A stretch of 64,000 nt of DNA. Source: Flagellimonas profundi. Its GTDB lineage: Bacteria; Bacteroidota; Bacteroidia; Flavobacteriales; Flavobacteriaceae. The notes under the pieces were generated by a model. It ran no database searches. It saw only the letters and a list, made by a program, of their open reading frames with translations, and was not told where the DNA came from. A program made the translations under genes and the position numbers. Where the stretch lies: positions 930,001 through 994,000 of the forward strand of contig NZ_JAFLNM010000001.1 in NCBI RefSeq assembly GCF_017313275.1, written 5' to 3'. Positions 26,812-36,130 of this stretch are shown piece after piece (the stretch's first letter is position 1; the number at the start of each line of letters is the position of its first letter).

Positions 26812-28296
26812 TTAATATTTCGCGCTCTTCCCGTTGGCTTGGGTTCTTAAAATAAACGCTCTAATATCTTCGTTGGCTGTTTTTAAGTCTTCTTTTCTCA
26901 GATACATCATGTGTCCAGAGCGATAGCCTTTCCAATCGAACCTGTCTTTCATTTTACCGCTTGGGTCTACTTGAGACATGGTATACTTGGCGGCAAAATA
27001 GGTGCAGGCACCATCATAATAACCCGATTGTATCAAAACGTTCAAGTAGGGATTCTGCGCCATGGCCTGACGCAAATCGTCACGAACACTATCATTGCTG
27101 TCATCCCAAGGACGAACTGGGCCAAACATATTGTACTTAATGTCTGTTTTAAAGTTCAATTCTTCCTGTAAATAATAGTTGATGGCAGGAGTGAAGCTGT
27201 GCAACCAAGAGGTCAATTCCGGTGAGTAATCTGGGCGTGTACCTGCCAATGTTTTATCAATTCCCAAATAGCGACTATCCAAACGACCAATGGTGTATCC
27301 CCCGTTTCTTCTCATCAAGGCTTTCCAGAAAAATTGGGTAGGTACGTCCAAATTGTGATCTAGTATTTCTTGTACATCCAATCCAGAATAACGCGCCATT
27401 TTATCAGCAATGGCTTTACGCTCGGAATCAGCTATAAAACCACCTTTGGCAATGGCCGGCAATAATTCGTTGATGGTAAATTCTTCCACTTCTGGCAGCA
27501 CTTCCAATAGATCTTTGCTTTGCAAATCGGCAGGTAATGCTTTATGGTGCCATGCTGTAGCTGCGAAATAGGGCATGTTCAATGCGCTGGAAACAGGGTC
27601 GTTGTCACGGAACACCTTATAATCGGCAGGAGAAACCATGATCACACCGTTCAAATACATCCACTGTTGGTTTTGAAGTGCCAAGGAAAGTCCCATAACA
27701 CGGGTACCGCCATAGCTTTCTCCGACTATGTATTTAGGAGACCTCCATCGGTTGTTCCTCGAAACAAAGGTATTAAGCCATTCGGCTAAATATTTGGTGT
27801 CGGCATTGATCCCGAAGAATTTTTTACGATCTACTTCTTTTCCTGTCTCAGGAATGGTACGTGAATAACCTGTATTCACCGGGTTTACGTAAACAATGTC
27901 GGTTACGTCCAAAACAGAGTATGGATTTTCCTTAACCCCATAAGGTTGAACGGGGTATCCCTCATCATCAATTTTAAGGATACGGGGACCTGTGTAGGCC
28001 AAGTGCATCCAAACAGAACCGGAACCCGGTCCTCCGTTAAATGAAATCAACAAAGGTCTCGATGCTCTGTCCTTTACATCGTTCTTGGTGTAGTAGGTGT
28101 AGTGAAGGGCTGCAATGGGTTTGCCCATTTCGTCCCAAACAGGCTGCGTACCGGTGGTGGCCGTGTAATTGATACGAGCGCCATTAATGGTCACGGAATG
28201 CTGTGTAGTTACCGTAGTGTCAACAGGAATTTTTCTTTCTTGAGCAAAGGTCATAGACGCGCAAAACGCCATACCTAATAGTAAGAGTTTTTTCAT
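26812..28296 (-). CDS. Exported serine carboxypeptidase, S10 family
   Basis: The protein (494 residues from this start) has a signal peptide (MKKLLLLGMAFCASMTFAQ) and S10 landmarks: the substrate-binding FNGGPGSGSVWMH, the nucleophile elbow VGESYGGTR and a C-terminal SGHMMY with the catalytic histidine; an aspartate in YDGACTYF completes a triad. S10 enzymes release C-terminal amino acids from peptides at acidic pH, here in the periplasm. I chose 28296 because it gives a proper signal peptide; the frame could start nine codons earlier at 28323. It is a single gene with a strong terminator, diverging from the oxidoreductase gene. Confidence 0.93.
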   Translation of the reverse strand: MKKLLLLGMAFCASMTFAQERKIPVDTTVTTQHSVTINGARINYTATTGTQPVWDEMGKPIAALHYTYYTKNDVKDRASRPLLISFNGGPGSGSVWMHLAYTGPRILKIDDEGYPVQPYGVKENPYSVLDVTDIVYVNPVNTGYSRTIPETGKEVDRKKFFGINADTKYLAEWLNTFVSRNNRWRSPKYIVGESYGGTRVMGLSLALQNQQWMYLNGVIMVSPADYKVFRDNDPVSSALNMPYFAATAWHHKALPADLQSKDLLEVLPEVEEFTINELLPAIAKGGFIADSERKAIADKMARYSGLDVQEILDHNLDVPTQFFWKALMRRNGGYTIGRLDSRYLGIDKTLAGTRPDYSPELTSWLHSFTPAINYYLQEELNFKTDIKYNMFGPVRPWDDSNDSVRDDLRQAMAQNPYLNVLIQSGYYDGACTYFAAKYTMSQVDPSGKMKDRFDWKGYRSGHMMYLRKEDLKTANEDIRAFILRTQANGKSAKY

Positions 28297-28426
28297 TTTA
28301 TATGGTTGAATTAGTCTAGCCATAAAAATAGGGAATTTGAAAGTTCTTACCTTGTTAAAAGAATTCTAAATGCCCGAATTAAGCTATTATTCTTAATTTT
28401 AAAGGACATTCACTAAATCAAAATTC

Positions 28427-29566
28427 ATGGAAACAATTACCCGAAGAAATTTTAATAGTCTTACCATAAAAGGAGTTGGCGGAGCCGCTTTACTATCATC
28501 GGCACCATTTGCCTGTGCCATGGGCGCCAATCAGGATAAGAAAAAACTGGGTATTGCCTTGGTAGGACTTGGGAGTTATAGTACATATCAGTTGGCCCCT
28601 GCTTTGCAGGACACCCAATATTGCTACTTGGCCGGAATTGTGACCGGAACCCCTGATAAAGAGAAAATTTGGGCTGATAAGTACGGAATTCCTGAAAAGA
28701 ACATCTACAACTATCAAAATTTTGATGATATCGCCAATAATAAGGATATTGATGTAGTGTATGTAGTGCTTCCCAACAGTATGCATGCCGAATTCAGTAT
28801 TCGCGCCGCAAAAGCAGGAAAACACGTCATCTGTGAAAAACCTATGGGAATAAGCGTTGCCGAATGTGATGCCATTATCAATGCCTGTGAGGAAGCCGGC
28901 GTAAAACTGGGGATGGGCTATCGTTTGCATTCCGAACCTTATACGCAACAGGTCAAGGAATTTGTAAGGGAAAAGACCTTTGGGGACATTTTATTTGTTT
29001 CTGCGGATGCTGCCTACCGTTCTACAGGGAATCCAAACCAATGGCGATTGAACAAGGAACTATCCGGTGGCGGTGCTTTAATGAACATGGGTGTGTACGC
29101 TGTGCAAAGTACGATTTATGGTACGGGCGAAAATCCGATTTCGGTGGCGGCTCAGGAGTTTAGCACCCGACCTGAATATTTTAAAGAAACTGACGAGACC
29201 ATTACAGCACAATTTGAATTTCCGAGCGGTGCTATTGGCAATATTTCCACCTCCCATAATTTTAATGCAAATGCGATGTACGCCTCGGGAACTTCGGGCT
29301 GGTTTAGATTACAACCCGCCAATAACTACGGGCCATTGAGTGGTGTGACCTCCAATGGGGATGAAATTAAATTTCCACACGAGAGTCAACAGAAACTACA
29401 AATGGACGATTTCGCACGGCATGTTTTGTTCAACGAACCGAATAAAGCACCGGGTGAGATGGGTAAACGTGATATGATGATCGTTGAGGCCATTTATAAA
29501 TCCATCGCCAATGGGGGAGCGACCATTGCTTTGGATTTCGAACCTGGTTTTGGGTTTGGGGGTTAA
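28427..29566 (+). CDS. Tat-exported Gfo/Idh/MocA-family oxidoreductase
   Basis: The 379-residue protein starts with a twin-arginine-type signal (TRRNFNSLTIKGVGGAALLSSAPFA), so it is probably folded in the cytoplasm and exported to the periplasm with its cofactor. The N-terminal Rossmann domain shows GLGSYSTYQLAP (nucleotide loop, about 48-59) and the family motif CEKPM (about 141-145); the C-terminal half is the dimerisation and substrate domain. Periplasmic members include glucose-fructose oxidoreductase. The substrate, probably a sugar, is not shown. It is a single gene converging on the transglutaminase-like gene. Confidence 0.93.
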   Translation: METITRRNFNSLTIKGVGGAALLSSAPFACAMGANQDKKKLGIALVGLGSYSTYQLAPALQDTQYCYLAGIVTGTPDKEKIWADKYGIPEKNIYNYQNFDDIANNKDIDVVYVVLPNSMHAEFSIRAAKAGKHVICEKPMGISVAECDAIINACEEAGVKLGMGYRLHSEPYTQQVKEFVREKTFGDILFVSADAAYRSTGNPNQWRLNKELSGGGALMNMGVYAVQSTIYGTGENPISVAAQEFSTRPEYFKETDETITAQFEFPSGAIGNISTSHNFNANAMYASGTSGWFRLQPANNYGPLSGVTSNGDEIKFPHESQQKLQMDDFARHVLFNEPNKAPGEMGKRDMMIVEAIYKSIANGGATIALDFEPGFGFGG

Positions 29567-29584
29567 TTTTTTGAGGTAATTCGC

Positions 29585-30220
29585 CTATAGCTTAAATTCA
29601 GTAATATTTTCCGTTGTGTCAAAAATATGCGGATAATGTTCCTTGATATTTTTTTTCATGAATTCCAGCGGAACGTCCTCGAAATGTCCATAGTCACCAG
29701 TGTATTCCATAAATCTAGTGCCAGAGCTGTTATAAGCTTGTAGGAATGAATTGTTTTCACCGTCAAATTCCAAGGGTGCTACATTTAATTTCTCGCATAG
29801 GCTTTTATTAAAGGCAGGCGACATTTTCAACCATTTCTTGTTAAGAAAAACGTTTACCATACCATGAGGTGTAAGTTCATTGGAACCAAACTTTTCCGTT
29901 AATCTATCCACAGCAATATGGTTTTTCACCTTTCCTAAATGGAGTCTTGCAGGTATCCCCATTGCTCTAAGCCCAGCTATCAATAAAATGGATTTCTCCA
30001 CACAATTACCCGTTGTTTTTTGTACAATGCTACTGGCCCGAAAATTTTCTTTGGCAAGACTGATGCTGTAAGGGTCGTACTTCCAATCATCGCGAACTCT
30101 GGTGTACAATCCTATCGTTTTTTCCTTATCCGTTAATGATCGTTCCGTGAATTCGGATATAAGTTCTTGAATGGAATTGTTTTCAAAATCAAAAAAATAA
30201 GAAGGCTCCAAGTATTTCAT
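29585..30220 (-). CDS. Transglutaminase-like domain protein
   Basis: The 211-residue cytosolic protein has the transglutaminase core: KTTGNCVEKSILLIAGLRAMG with the catalytic cysteine (about 73), NHIAVDR, and HGMVNVFLNKKWLKMSPAFN with the catalytic histidine (about 118). The usual aspartate at the end of the last motif is replaced (SPAFN in place of DPT), so the third catalytic residue may come from elsewhere. Members act as cysteine peptidases or peptide amidases; the target is unknown. The gene lies 30 bp after the TIGR02757-like gene, in the same direction, so it may be co-transcribed with lolD. Confidence 0.85.
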   Translation of the reverse strand: MKYLEPSYFFDFENNSIQELISEFTERSLTDKEKTIGLYTRVRDDWKYDPYSISLAKENFRASSIVQKTTGNCVEKSILLIAGLRAMGIPARLHLGKVKNHIAVDRLTEKFGSNELTPHGMVNVFLNKKWLKMSPAFNKSLCEKLNVAPLEFDGENNSFLQAYNSSGTRFMEYTGDYGHFEDVPLEFMKKNIKEHYPHIFDTTENITEFKL

Positions 30221-30250
30221 TCTATTAAATAATAAGAATGTTTAAAATAC

Positions 30251-31015
30251 CTAAAACTTTTCAAAAACCCCCAAACCAAATAAGGCAAAATCATATTTCA
30301 CAGGGTCAGTGGCATCCAATTTTCTTAGGTTTTTATCCAGTTCTTGCAATGCCTTGGCATCGTTTTGTTTGCGGTTGAGCAGTTTTAATTTTCTGGCCAC
30401 ATTACCCGAATGCACATCCAAAGGGCAGGAGAGTTTAGCTGAGTCGATGCCTTTCCACAATCCAAAATCCACACCCGTGCTATTATCACGAACCATCCAG
30501 CGCAAGAACATATTAATACGTTTGGCCGCGGAACCTTTATTGGGGTCAGAAACGTGTTTTTGTGTTCTGTTTTGATGTGGCAATTCAAAAAACAGCTCCT
30601 TGAACTTGGAAATGGCAGGCTGCATGGAATCCTTAGTCTGGTTTTCGGAAAAAACAGTCTCCAAGCCACCATGATTTTTATAGATATGTTGAAGGCTGCT
30701 TACAAAGTAAGCAAGGTCGATGCCGTTAAAGGTGCGGTGCACAAAACTGGAGAGGTGTTCCAAATCATCTTCGGAATAATTCATTATAAAATCGTAGGGT
30801 ACGTTGCCCATCAACCCCATAAGCTTATTCGCATTGTTGATGATGCTCTTTCGGTTGCCCCACGCAATGGTAGCCGTTAAAAAAGCACTGATTTCAATAT
30901 CCTCTTTCTGCGTGAATACATGCGGAATCTGCAAGGGATCATCCTCCAAAAACTTGGGATGATTGTATTCCAATACCTTGGCATCCAAAAATTCTTTGAG
31001 TTCCGCTTTGGTCAT
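30251..31015 (-). CDS. TIGR02757 family protein
   Basis: The 254-residue soluble protein matches the uniform Bacteroidota family I know as TIGR02757 by its N-terminus (ELKEFLDAKVLEYNHPKFLEDDPLQIPH), KRINMFLRWMVRDNSTGVDFGLWK and LDVHSGNVARKLKLLNRKQND. The last block resembles the helix-hairpin-helix glycosylase region, so a DNA-related role has been suggested, but this is unproven. I chose ATG at 31015; a TTG at 31021 would overlap the lolD stop. The start follows the lolD stop by 2 bp, so translation is probably coupled to lolD. Confidence 0.88.
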   Translation of the reverse strand: MTKAELKEFLDAKVLEYNHPKFLEDDPLQIPHVFTQKEDIEISAFLTATIAWGNRKSIINNANKLMGLMGNVPYDFIMNYSEDDLEHLSSFVHRTFNGIDLAYFVSSLQHIYKNHGGLETVFSENQTKDSMQPAISKFKELFFELPHQNRTQKHVSDPNKGSAAKRINMFLRWMVRDNSTGVDFGLWKGIDSAKLSCPLDVHSGNVARKLKLLNRKQNDAKALQELDKNLRKLDATDPVKYDFALFGLGVFEKF

Positions 31016-31017
31016 AT

Positions 31018-31686
31018 TCAATCCTTGGAAACAATCAATCCATCCACCATAGTGAGCTTTCTGTCCGCCATATCGGCCAATTCCAGGTTGTGGGTTACCA
31101 AAACAAAGGTCTGCCCAAACTCGTCCCGTAACCGAAAAAACAGTTTGTGCAGATTGTCCGCACTTTCGGAATCCAAATTTCCACTGGGCTCATCTGCCAA
31201 AACCACCGAAGGGTTGTTCATCAAAGAGCGGGCCACGGCCACACGTTGTTGTTCTCCTCCCGATAATGCATTGGGCTTGTGATCATAACGGTCCTTTAAG
31301 CCCAAAAAGTCCAACAGTTCTTTGGCGCGTTTTTCAGCCTCTGCTCTGGGTGTTTTTTTGATGAAGGCGGGAATACAAACATTTTCCAAAGCCGTAAACT
31401 CTGGTAACAATTGATGAAACTGAAAAATAAACCCAATATGCTCGTTTCTGAACTGGGCCAAACTTTTATCATTCAGTTGATTCACATCGGTATCGTTGAT
31501 CAATAAGGTGCTTTCCCCTTTGTTGGTAGGAGTGTCCAAAGTGCCCAAAATTTGTAACAAGGTAGTTTTTCCAGCGCCAGAGGCTCCAACTATGGAAACT
31601 ACCTCTCCTTTTTTAATCTCTAGGTCGACTCCTTGTAAAACTTTGAGGTCTCCGTAACTTTTTTGAATATTTGTGGCCTTTATCAT
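31018..31686 (-). CDS. lolD: ABC transporter ATP-binding protein, LolD/MacB type
   Basis: The 222-residue ATPase has Walker [11 protein letters not shown] (about 34-43), signature LSGGEQQR (about 141-148), Walker [10 protein letters not shown] and the H-loop THNLELA. The sequence class is LolD/MacB-FtsE, which powers extraction of lipoproteins from the inner membrane or related tasks. The membrane partner (LolCE) is not next to it; in this window it is followed by the TIGR02757-like gene. The assignment to LolD over another member of this subfamily is by similarity only. Confidence 0.9.
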   Translation of the reverse strand: MIKATNIQKSYGDLKVLQGVDLEIKKGEVVSIVGASGAGKTTLLQILGTLDTPTNKGESTLLINDTDVNQLNDKSLAQFRNEHIGFIFQFHQLLPEFTALENVCIPAFIKKTPRAEAEKRAKELLDFLGLKDRYDHKPNALSGGEQQRVAVARSLMNNPSVVLADEPSGNLDSESADNLHKLFFRLRDEFGQTFVLVTHNLELADMADRKLTMVDGLIVSKD

Positions 31687-31902
31687 AAGTACAACTTCGC
31701 TGGTCGAAGATAATCATTACTGTTGTATCGCAAAGATGATGGTTTTGACATTATTTCTACAAATTTTCATCAAGTATCCTTACATCAATTAAGGAACAGC
31801 GAAATTTCTCTGGAAATTTAAATAAATAAGGTTATGCACGTAAATTCGACCAAGGAACCTATAAATATTTGTTAGAATTAATTTTCTCAGACAAATATTG
31901 TT

Positions 31903-31910
31903 TAACTTTG
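31903..31910 (+). promoter_or_regulatory. Predicted -7 element of msrA-folE
   Basis: TAACTTTG matches TAnnTTTG and ends 7 bp before the msrA start codon, which implies an almost leaderless transcript. Confidence 0.5.
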
Positions 31911-31917
31911 ATTCAAA

Positions 31918-32481
31918 ATGAATAAACAAAATAAGTTAGGATTGGAAACCGCTATTTTTGCAGGAGGTTGTTTTTGGTGCACCGAAGCTGTTTTTCAACG
32001 ATTGGATGGCGTGGAGGAAGTAGTTTCTGGTTACACTGGAGGAACTATTAAAAATCCAGCCTATCGCGAAATAACCACTGGACGAACAGGACATGCGGAA
32101 GGTGTTAAAATCACTTTTGACCCAAAAAAAATATCCTTTGCCGAGTTGTTAGAGGTGTTTTTTGCCACCCACGATCCCACAACCCTGAACAGACAGGGCA
32201 ATGATGTGGGCACTCAATATAGAAGTGAGATTTTTTACACCAGCCCAACACAAAAACAATTGGCCGAAGATTTCATTAAATTGTTGGAAAAAGAAAATAT
32301 TTTTGATTCCCCGATTGTGACCGCTATCTCTGAAGCCAAACCATTTTATGTGGCCGAGGAGGAGCACCATAATTATTATAACAATTACAGGCAACAACCA
32401 TATTGCCAAATCATTATAGATCCTAAGATCAAAAAATTGAACAATTATTTTTCAAAAAAGCTAAAGCATGGCACCGTATAG
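31918..32481 (+). CDS. msrA: Peptide-methionine (S)-S-oxide reductase
   Basis: MsrA repairs oxidised methionine in proteins with thioredoxin as reductant. The 187-residue protein has the catalytic motif [12 protein letters not shown] (nucleophile cysteine about 19), the hallmark [15 protein letters not shown] and the C-terminal-side EEEHHNYY segment. It overlaps the folE gene by 14 bp, so both are in one transcript, an unusual pairing of oxidative repair with folate/pterin synthesis. No signal peptide is present, so it acts in the cytoplasm. MsrB is not in the window. Confidence 0.96.
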   Translation: MNKQNKLGLETAIFAGGCFWCTEAVFQRLDGVEEVVSGYTGGTIKNPAYREITTGRTGHAEGVKITFDPKKISFAELLEVFFATHDPTTLNRQGNDVGTQYRSEIFYTSPTQKQLAEDFIKLLEKENIFDSPIVTAISEAKPFYVAEEEHHNYYNNYRQQPYCQIIIDPKIKKLNNYFSKKLKHGTV

Positions 32482-33067
32482 GAACCTCGAGGAGTACAAT
32501 ATTGAAATTACCAATGAGGTGAAAGATCATTTCTCCAAAATCGTAGGGGATATTGGGGAAGACGTTACCCGAGAGGGATTGATAAAAACTCCAGAGCGAG
32601 CTGCCAAAGCTATGCTTTTCCTTACCCAGGGCTACAAACAGGATGCCGAGGAAATTCTTAAAGGTGCCATGTTTGCCGAAGATTACGACGATATGGTGAT
32701 TATAAAGGATATTGAACTCTACTCCCTTTGCGAGCACCATATGTTACCATTTTTTGGTAAAGCTCACGTAGCCTATATTCCAAACGGGCATATTGTTGGT
32801 TTGAGCAAGATACCGCGGGTCGTGGATATATTTGCCCGTAGGTTGCAGGTGCAAGAACGTTTAACGCACGACATCTTGGAATGTATCAACAAAACATTGA
32901 AACCAAAGGGCGTTGCCGTGGTTATTGAAGCAGCACATATGTGCATGATGATGCGAGGGGTACAAAAACAAAATTCGGTTACCACTACCTCGGGCTTCAG
33001 AGGCCAATTTGAAAAAATTGAAACACGAAACGAGTTTCTAAAGCTCGTGAGCGCCGATTTGTCCTAA
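32468..33067 (+). CDS. folE: GTP cyclohydrolase I
   Basis: FolE converts GTP to dihydroneopterin triphosphate, the first step of tetrahydrofolate and pterin synthesis. The 199-residue protein has the zinc and active-site pattern [20 protein letters not shown] (Cys and His ligands), [20 protein letters not shown] and [11 protein letters not shown] with the second zinc cysteine. Length fits the family. It starts inside the last 14 bp of msrA, so translation is coupled. A small membrane protein gene follows after 40 bp and may belong to the same transcript. Confidence 0.97.
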   Translation: MAPYRNLEEYNIEITNEVKDHFSKIVGDIGEDVTREGLIKTPERAAKAMLFLTQGYKQDAEEILKGAMFAEDYDDMVIIKDIELYSLCEHHMLPFFGKAHVAYIPNGHIVGLSKIPRVVDIFARRLQVQERLTHDILECINKTLKPKGVAVVIEAAHMCMMMRGVQKQNSVTTTSGFRGQFEKIETRNEFLKLVSADLS

Positions 33068-33107
33068 AGCACTTTCCCAATTAAGCGGGAATTGCTATTT
33101 TTCCCAT

Positions 33108-33404
33108 ATGGCAGCAGAAAAAAACAAGAAGTACCAAAACCTCCTTTTAGGGTTACTGTTCGATGGTATCGGTATGCTATCCTTTGTAATCCCGGGCATC
33201 GGGGAGTTTTCTGATGTGATTTGGGCTCCTGTTGCAGGCTGGCTCATGACACGTTTGTACAAGGGCAGGGTGGGGCAAGCTGCAGGTTTGGTCACCTTTG
33301 CAGAAGAGTTGGTGCCCGGTACCGACGTGATTCCCACTTTTACCCTAACTTGGATTTACACGTATCTTTTGAGCAAGAAAAAAGGTCAACCTATAAAAGA
33401 TTGA
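33108..33404 (+). CDS. Small membrane protein, unknown function (98 aa)
   Basis: The 98-residue protein has two to three hydrophobic segments (NLLLGLLFDGIGMLSFVIPG, VIWAPVAGWLMTRLY, TFTLTWIYTYLLS) with conserved-looking prolines and glycines (PGIGEFSDVIWAP, EELVPGTDVIPTF). It lies 40 bp after folE in the same direction. The inverted repeat at its 3' end is the terminator of the converging receptor gene. I recognise it as a common flavobacterial small membrane protein without a known role. Confidence 0.82.
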   Translation: MAAEKNKKYQNLLLGLLFDGIGMLSFVIPGIGEFSDVIWAPVAGWLMTRLYKGRVGQAAGLVTFAEELVPGTDVIPTFTLTWIYTYLLSKKKGQPIKD

Positions 33405-33410
33405 CCTTGA
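33378..33410 (-). terminator. Terminator of the TonB-dependent receptor gene
   Basis: Arms AAGGTCAA (33382-33389) and TTGACCTT (33401-33408), followed on the minus strand by a T-run. It lies within the 3' end of the converging small membrane protein gene. Confidence 0.7.
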
Positions 33411-33433
33411 TGTAACTTGTTGTTTTCTTGCCA

Positions 33434-35692
33434 TTATAACGGCACATTCAAATTAAAAGATATATTTCTTCCAATATTGGCAATGCCATCCGCCTTTAAC
33501 CTGGATAGGTGGGAGATGTAATTCTTATCAAATAAGTTGTTACCAGTAATGGAATACCCTACTTTTTGATTGAAGATTTTCATATCGCCACCAAAACCTA
33601 CATTGAACAGATTGTATCTCGGGGTCTTTGTTTCAAAATCAGCTACTTTGTTTTGATCAAAGAAGGTTTGAAGGGTTACAAATGCATAGCATTTATAATC
33701 TTGGTTTCTTTTTTTCCATTCCACACGGAAAGTGTTTGTCCAACGATTAGCAGGAATCAATGGTAGATTTGAGTTGTCTTTTAATTCACCAAAAACTATA
33801 TCGTAACTACTTTCCAAATGCAACCAATCAATGGGGTGGGGGTGCAGGTGGAATCCAAATTCACCACCATATAAAATAGCATTTTGTTGTTGGAAATCAT
33901 AAACAGGGTCCAATTCTCGGAACTCACCTGTTGGTTCCAAATAGATGTAATCGTTTACGATATTATAAAATGTATTCACATAAGCTTCAATATGCCTATT
34001 TCCGTACTCCAAGGCCAAATCTATTTGGAAATTTTGTTCGCTATCCAATTCAGGATTGCCAATTTCCACACGGTTGGCCCCGCTGTGCAATCCGTTGGAC
34101 GACAATTCCGATAGGTTGGGAGCCCTGAATCCGGTGGCCAAGTTTAATCGTCCCATAATGTTATTGGTCAAATCCATACGATATCCCAAAGCTGCATTAA
34201 AGCTATTGAAATTCTTGTCCAAAGCAGGGATGTACTCTTCATCTCCCTCTATACCGCTAGCTTCACCGTTTATGGATCTAAGGTCGTAACGTAAACCTAT
34301 TTGAAGGTCACTTTTGGTAAAATGGATATGGGATGTGGCCAGCACACCAAAATCGTTTGTTATGGCATTGGGCACCAACACTTCCTCTCCAAAATTTTCA
34401 TTGGTTTGATGCATGCCTTGGACACCAAAAATAGTGGTCATTTTACCCCATTGAGGATTAAATTGAATATTGTAATTAAAGGTGCTCAACTTCATATCCA
34501 AAGCAGCACCTTCCTCTTCCTCGGCAGGTTCTTCCACAGGTTCTTCCCCAGCGTGTTCTTCGTGATGCTCCTCAAACTCTTTTCTGTTATTTACCGTGTA
34601 CCCAAAAGTGGCTTCCAAACTCGATTTCTTGAAAAAGAAGTTGTTTTTAGCACTTAAAATATGGGTGGAAAGTTCTTGGTAAGGTTCCAGTGGTTCACGA
34701 TCGTTGTTTTGGACGCCGATTTCCTCAGGAATACCAAGGTCGGCAGTATTGTAGTTATATCTAAGTTCTGTTTTGAACTTTGCCGTTTGATACGCCAACC
34801 CTGTTTTTAAGTCGGCTTCATTGAACCTGGAATTTGTTACACTGGTTCCATCGCCGGTTTCATAATCTGCATTTGACGCGTAGGCACCACGAACCAAAAA
34901 TTTCAGCTTTTCCCCCGATGTCTTAAATCCAGCATTGGCATTGTAACCCAATGTGTTGGTAAAATACCTCATGTTTACATCACCTGATGTCTCTCCGGAA
35001 GTTTCAAACTTTTCTGGATTCAAATAGAGTACCCCACCGAGGGCATCGGAACCATAAAGCAAGGATGCGGGACCTTTGATCACCTCTACACTGGATACTC
35101 CCGCATCGTTAATGCCCAAACCGTGTTCACCCCCATATTGTTGGTTTTCGAGTCGTACGCCTTGTGTGTAAACCAAAACACGGTTAAAGCTCAACCCGCG
35201 GATAACTGGTTTTCCAATCCCAACACCTGTTGAAACCGAAGAAACACCAGGAATATTCGTAATCCCTTCGGATAGTGTAATACCCCCTTGTTGTTTGAGT
35301 TCCTCCATGGATTTTTGTTCCACTTTCATTACGTTTTCACGTTGTAATTTATGGAACGGGGTAGAAAGCACGACCTCGTCCATTTCTATAACTGATGGAA
35401 ACATTTGATAATTGAATTGATTGCTTCCTTCGCTGATTTCAAAAGAAGTGGAATAGGTTTCAAAACCTATGTAGGAAATGACCAGTTTGTAGTTTCCTTC
35501 CGGTAAATTTTTCAATGTATAGTTTCCGTCCGCATCCGTTACGGTACCGTTTTCCAATTGCGGGATATACACCGAAACCTGTTCCAAAGGTTCTCCAGTT
35601 TCAGCATCTGAAATGTTTCCTGAAAGTGTGTTTTGTGAGTACGTATAAATTGATGTCAATGCTAAAAGCACTGAAATATAAAATTGTTTCAT
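33434..35692 (-). CDS. TonB-dependent receptor, probable metal uptake
   Basis: The 752-residue outer-membrane receptor has a signal peptide, a CarboxypepD_reg-like domain (about 22-105: NTLSGNISDAETGEPLEQV), a plug domain (about 115-225: GKPVIRGLSFNRVLVY, IKGPASLLYGSDALGG) and a 22-strand-type barrel ending in F/L residues (NISFNLNVPL). An external loop at about 375-400 is rich in His and Glu (FEEHHEEHAGEEPVEEP), as in zinc and copper receptors of the ZnuD/OprC class. Next to it, upstream on the same strand, is a small His-rich exported protein. Import of zinc or copper is a fair inference; the exact ion is not shown. Confidence 0.93.
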   Translation of the reverse strand: MKQFYISVLLALTSIYTYSQNTLSGNISDAETGEPLEQVSVYIPQLENGTVTDADGNYTLKNLPEGNYKLVISYIGFETYSTSFEISEGSNQFNYQMFPSVIEMDEVVLSTPFHKLQRENVMKVEQKSMEELKQQGGITLSEGITNIPGVSSVSTGVGIGKPVIRGLSFNRVLVYTQGVRLENQQYGGEHGLGINDAGVSSVEVIKGPASLLYGSDALGGVLYLNPEKFETSGETSGDVNMRYFTNTLGYNANAGFKTSGEKLKFLVRGAYASNADYETGDGTSVTNSRFNEADLKTGLAYQTAKFKTELRYNYNTADLGIPEEIGVQNNDREPLEPYQELSTHILSAKNNFFFKKSSLEATFGYTVNNRKEFEEHHEEHAGEEPVEEPAEEEEGAALDMKLSTFNYNIQFNPQWGKMTTIFGVQGMHQTNENFGEEVLVPNAITNDFGVLATSHIHFTKSDLQIGLRYDLRSINGEASGIEGDEEYIPALDKNFNSFNAALGYRMDLTNNIMGRLNLATGFRAPNLSELSSNGLHSGANRVEIGNPELDSEQNFQIDLALEYGNRHIEAYVNTFYNIVNDYIYLEPTGEFRELDPVYDFQQQNAILYGGEFGFHLHPHPIDWLHLESSYDIVFGELKDNSNLPLIPANRWTNTFRVEWKKRNQDYKCYAFVTLQTFFDQNKVADFETKTPRYNLFNVGFGGDMKIFNQKVGYSITGNNLFDKNYISHLSRLKADGIANIGRNISFNLNVPL

Positions 35693-35736
35693 TGTAAAAA
35701 ATAAATGGTTTAAAAACTTAAATCAGTAGATAATCA

Positions 35737-36075
35737 CTATGAAACTGATGGGGGACCACGTAAAGCCCGAAAAGAAACTTCTTGAGGCTTATATGTAAAA
35801 GAGTAGAGAGTGTTTGTGTACTTTATCTCGGGAATCTCAACCGGTATGTAGGTGAAATTAGCGTTGAAAAGTACCTTGTTGGCAAGGGTGAAATCATGGA
35901 AGTCACAATCCAGATTACCATCGTGAATATGATTTGTACCATATGCAATACATTGCTCCTCCTGACTATGCTCATACAAAGCATGTCCCAATTTAATAAT
36001 GGAAGGAGCTAAAATTGCCACAGCCATCAAAAGGGAAGCAAATATCAGTATACGTTTGTGGAGGTTGGTAATCAT
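35737..36075 (-). CDS. Small His-rich exported protein next to the metal receptor
   Basis: The 112-residue protein starts with an N-terminal membrane helix (ILIFASLLMAVAILAPSIIKLG) and then shows HALYEHSQEEQCIAYGTNHIHDGNLDCDFHDFTL, with five histidines and two cysteines within 35 residues, suited to metal binding. The rest is a short beta-rich tail. It lies 44 bp upstream of the TonB-dependent receptor in the same direction, so both probably share one transcript. I recognise this pair as a recurring flavobacterial arrangement, but no function is proven. Confidence 0.82.
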   Translation of the reverse strand: MITNLHKRILIFASLLMAVAILAPSIIKLGHALYEHSQEEQCIAYGTNHIHDGNLDCDFHDFTLANKVLFNANFTYIPVEIPEIKYTNTLYSFTYKPQEVSFRALRGPPSVS

Positions 36076-36130
36076 ACTTTCGCAAAAGTAACCAAGGTTT
36101 TCCCTCTTTTTATGTTAAGAAAACCATAAA

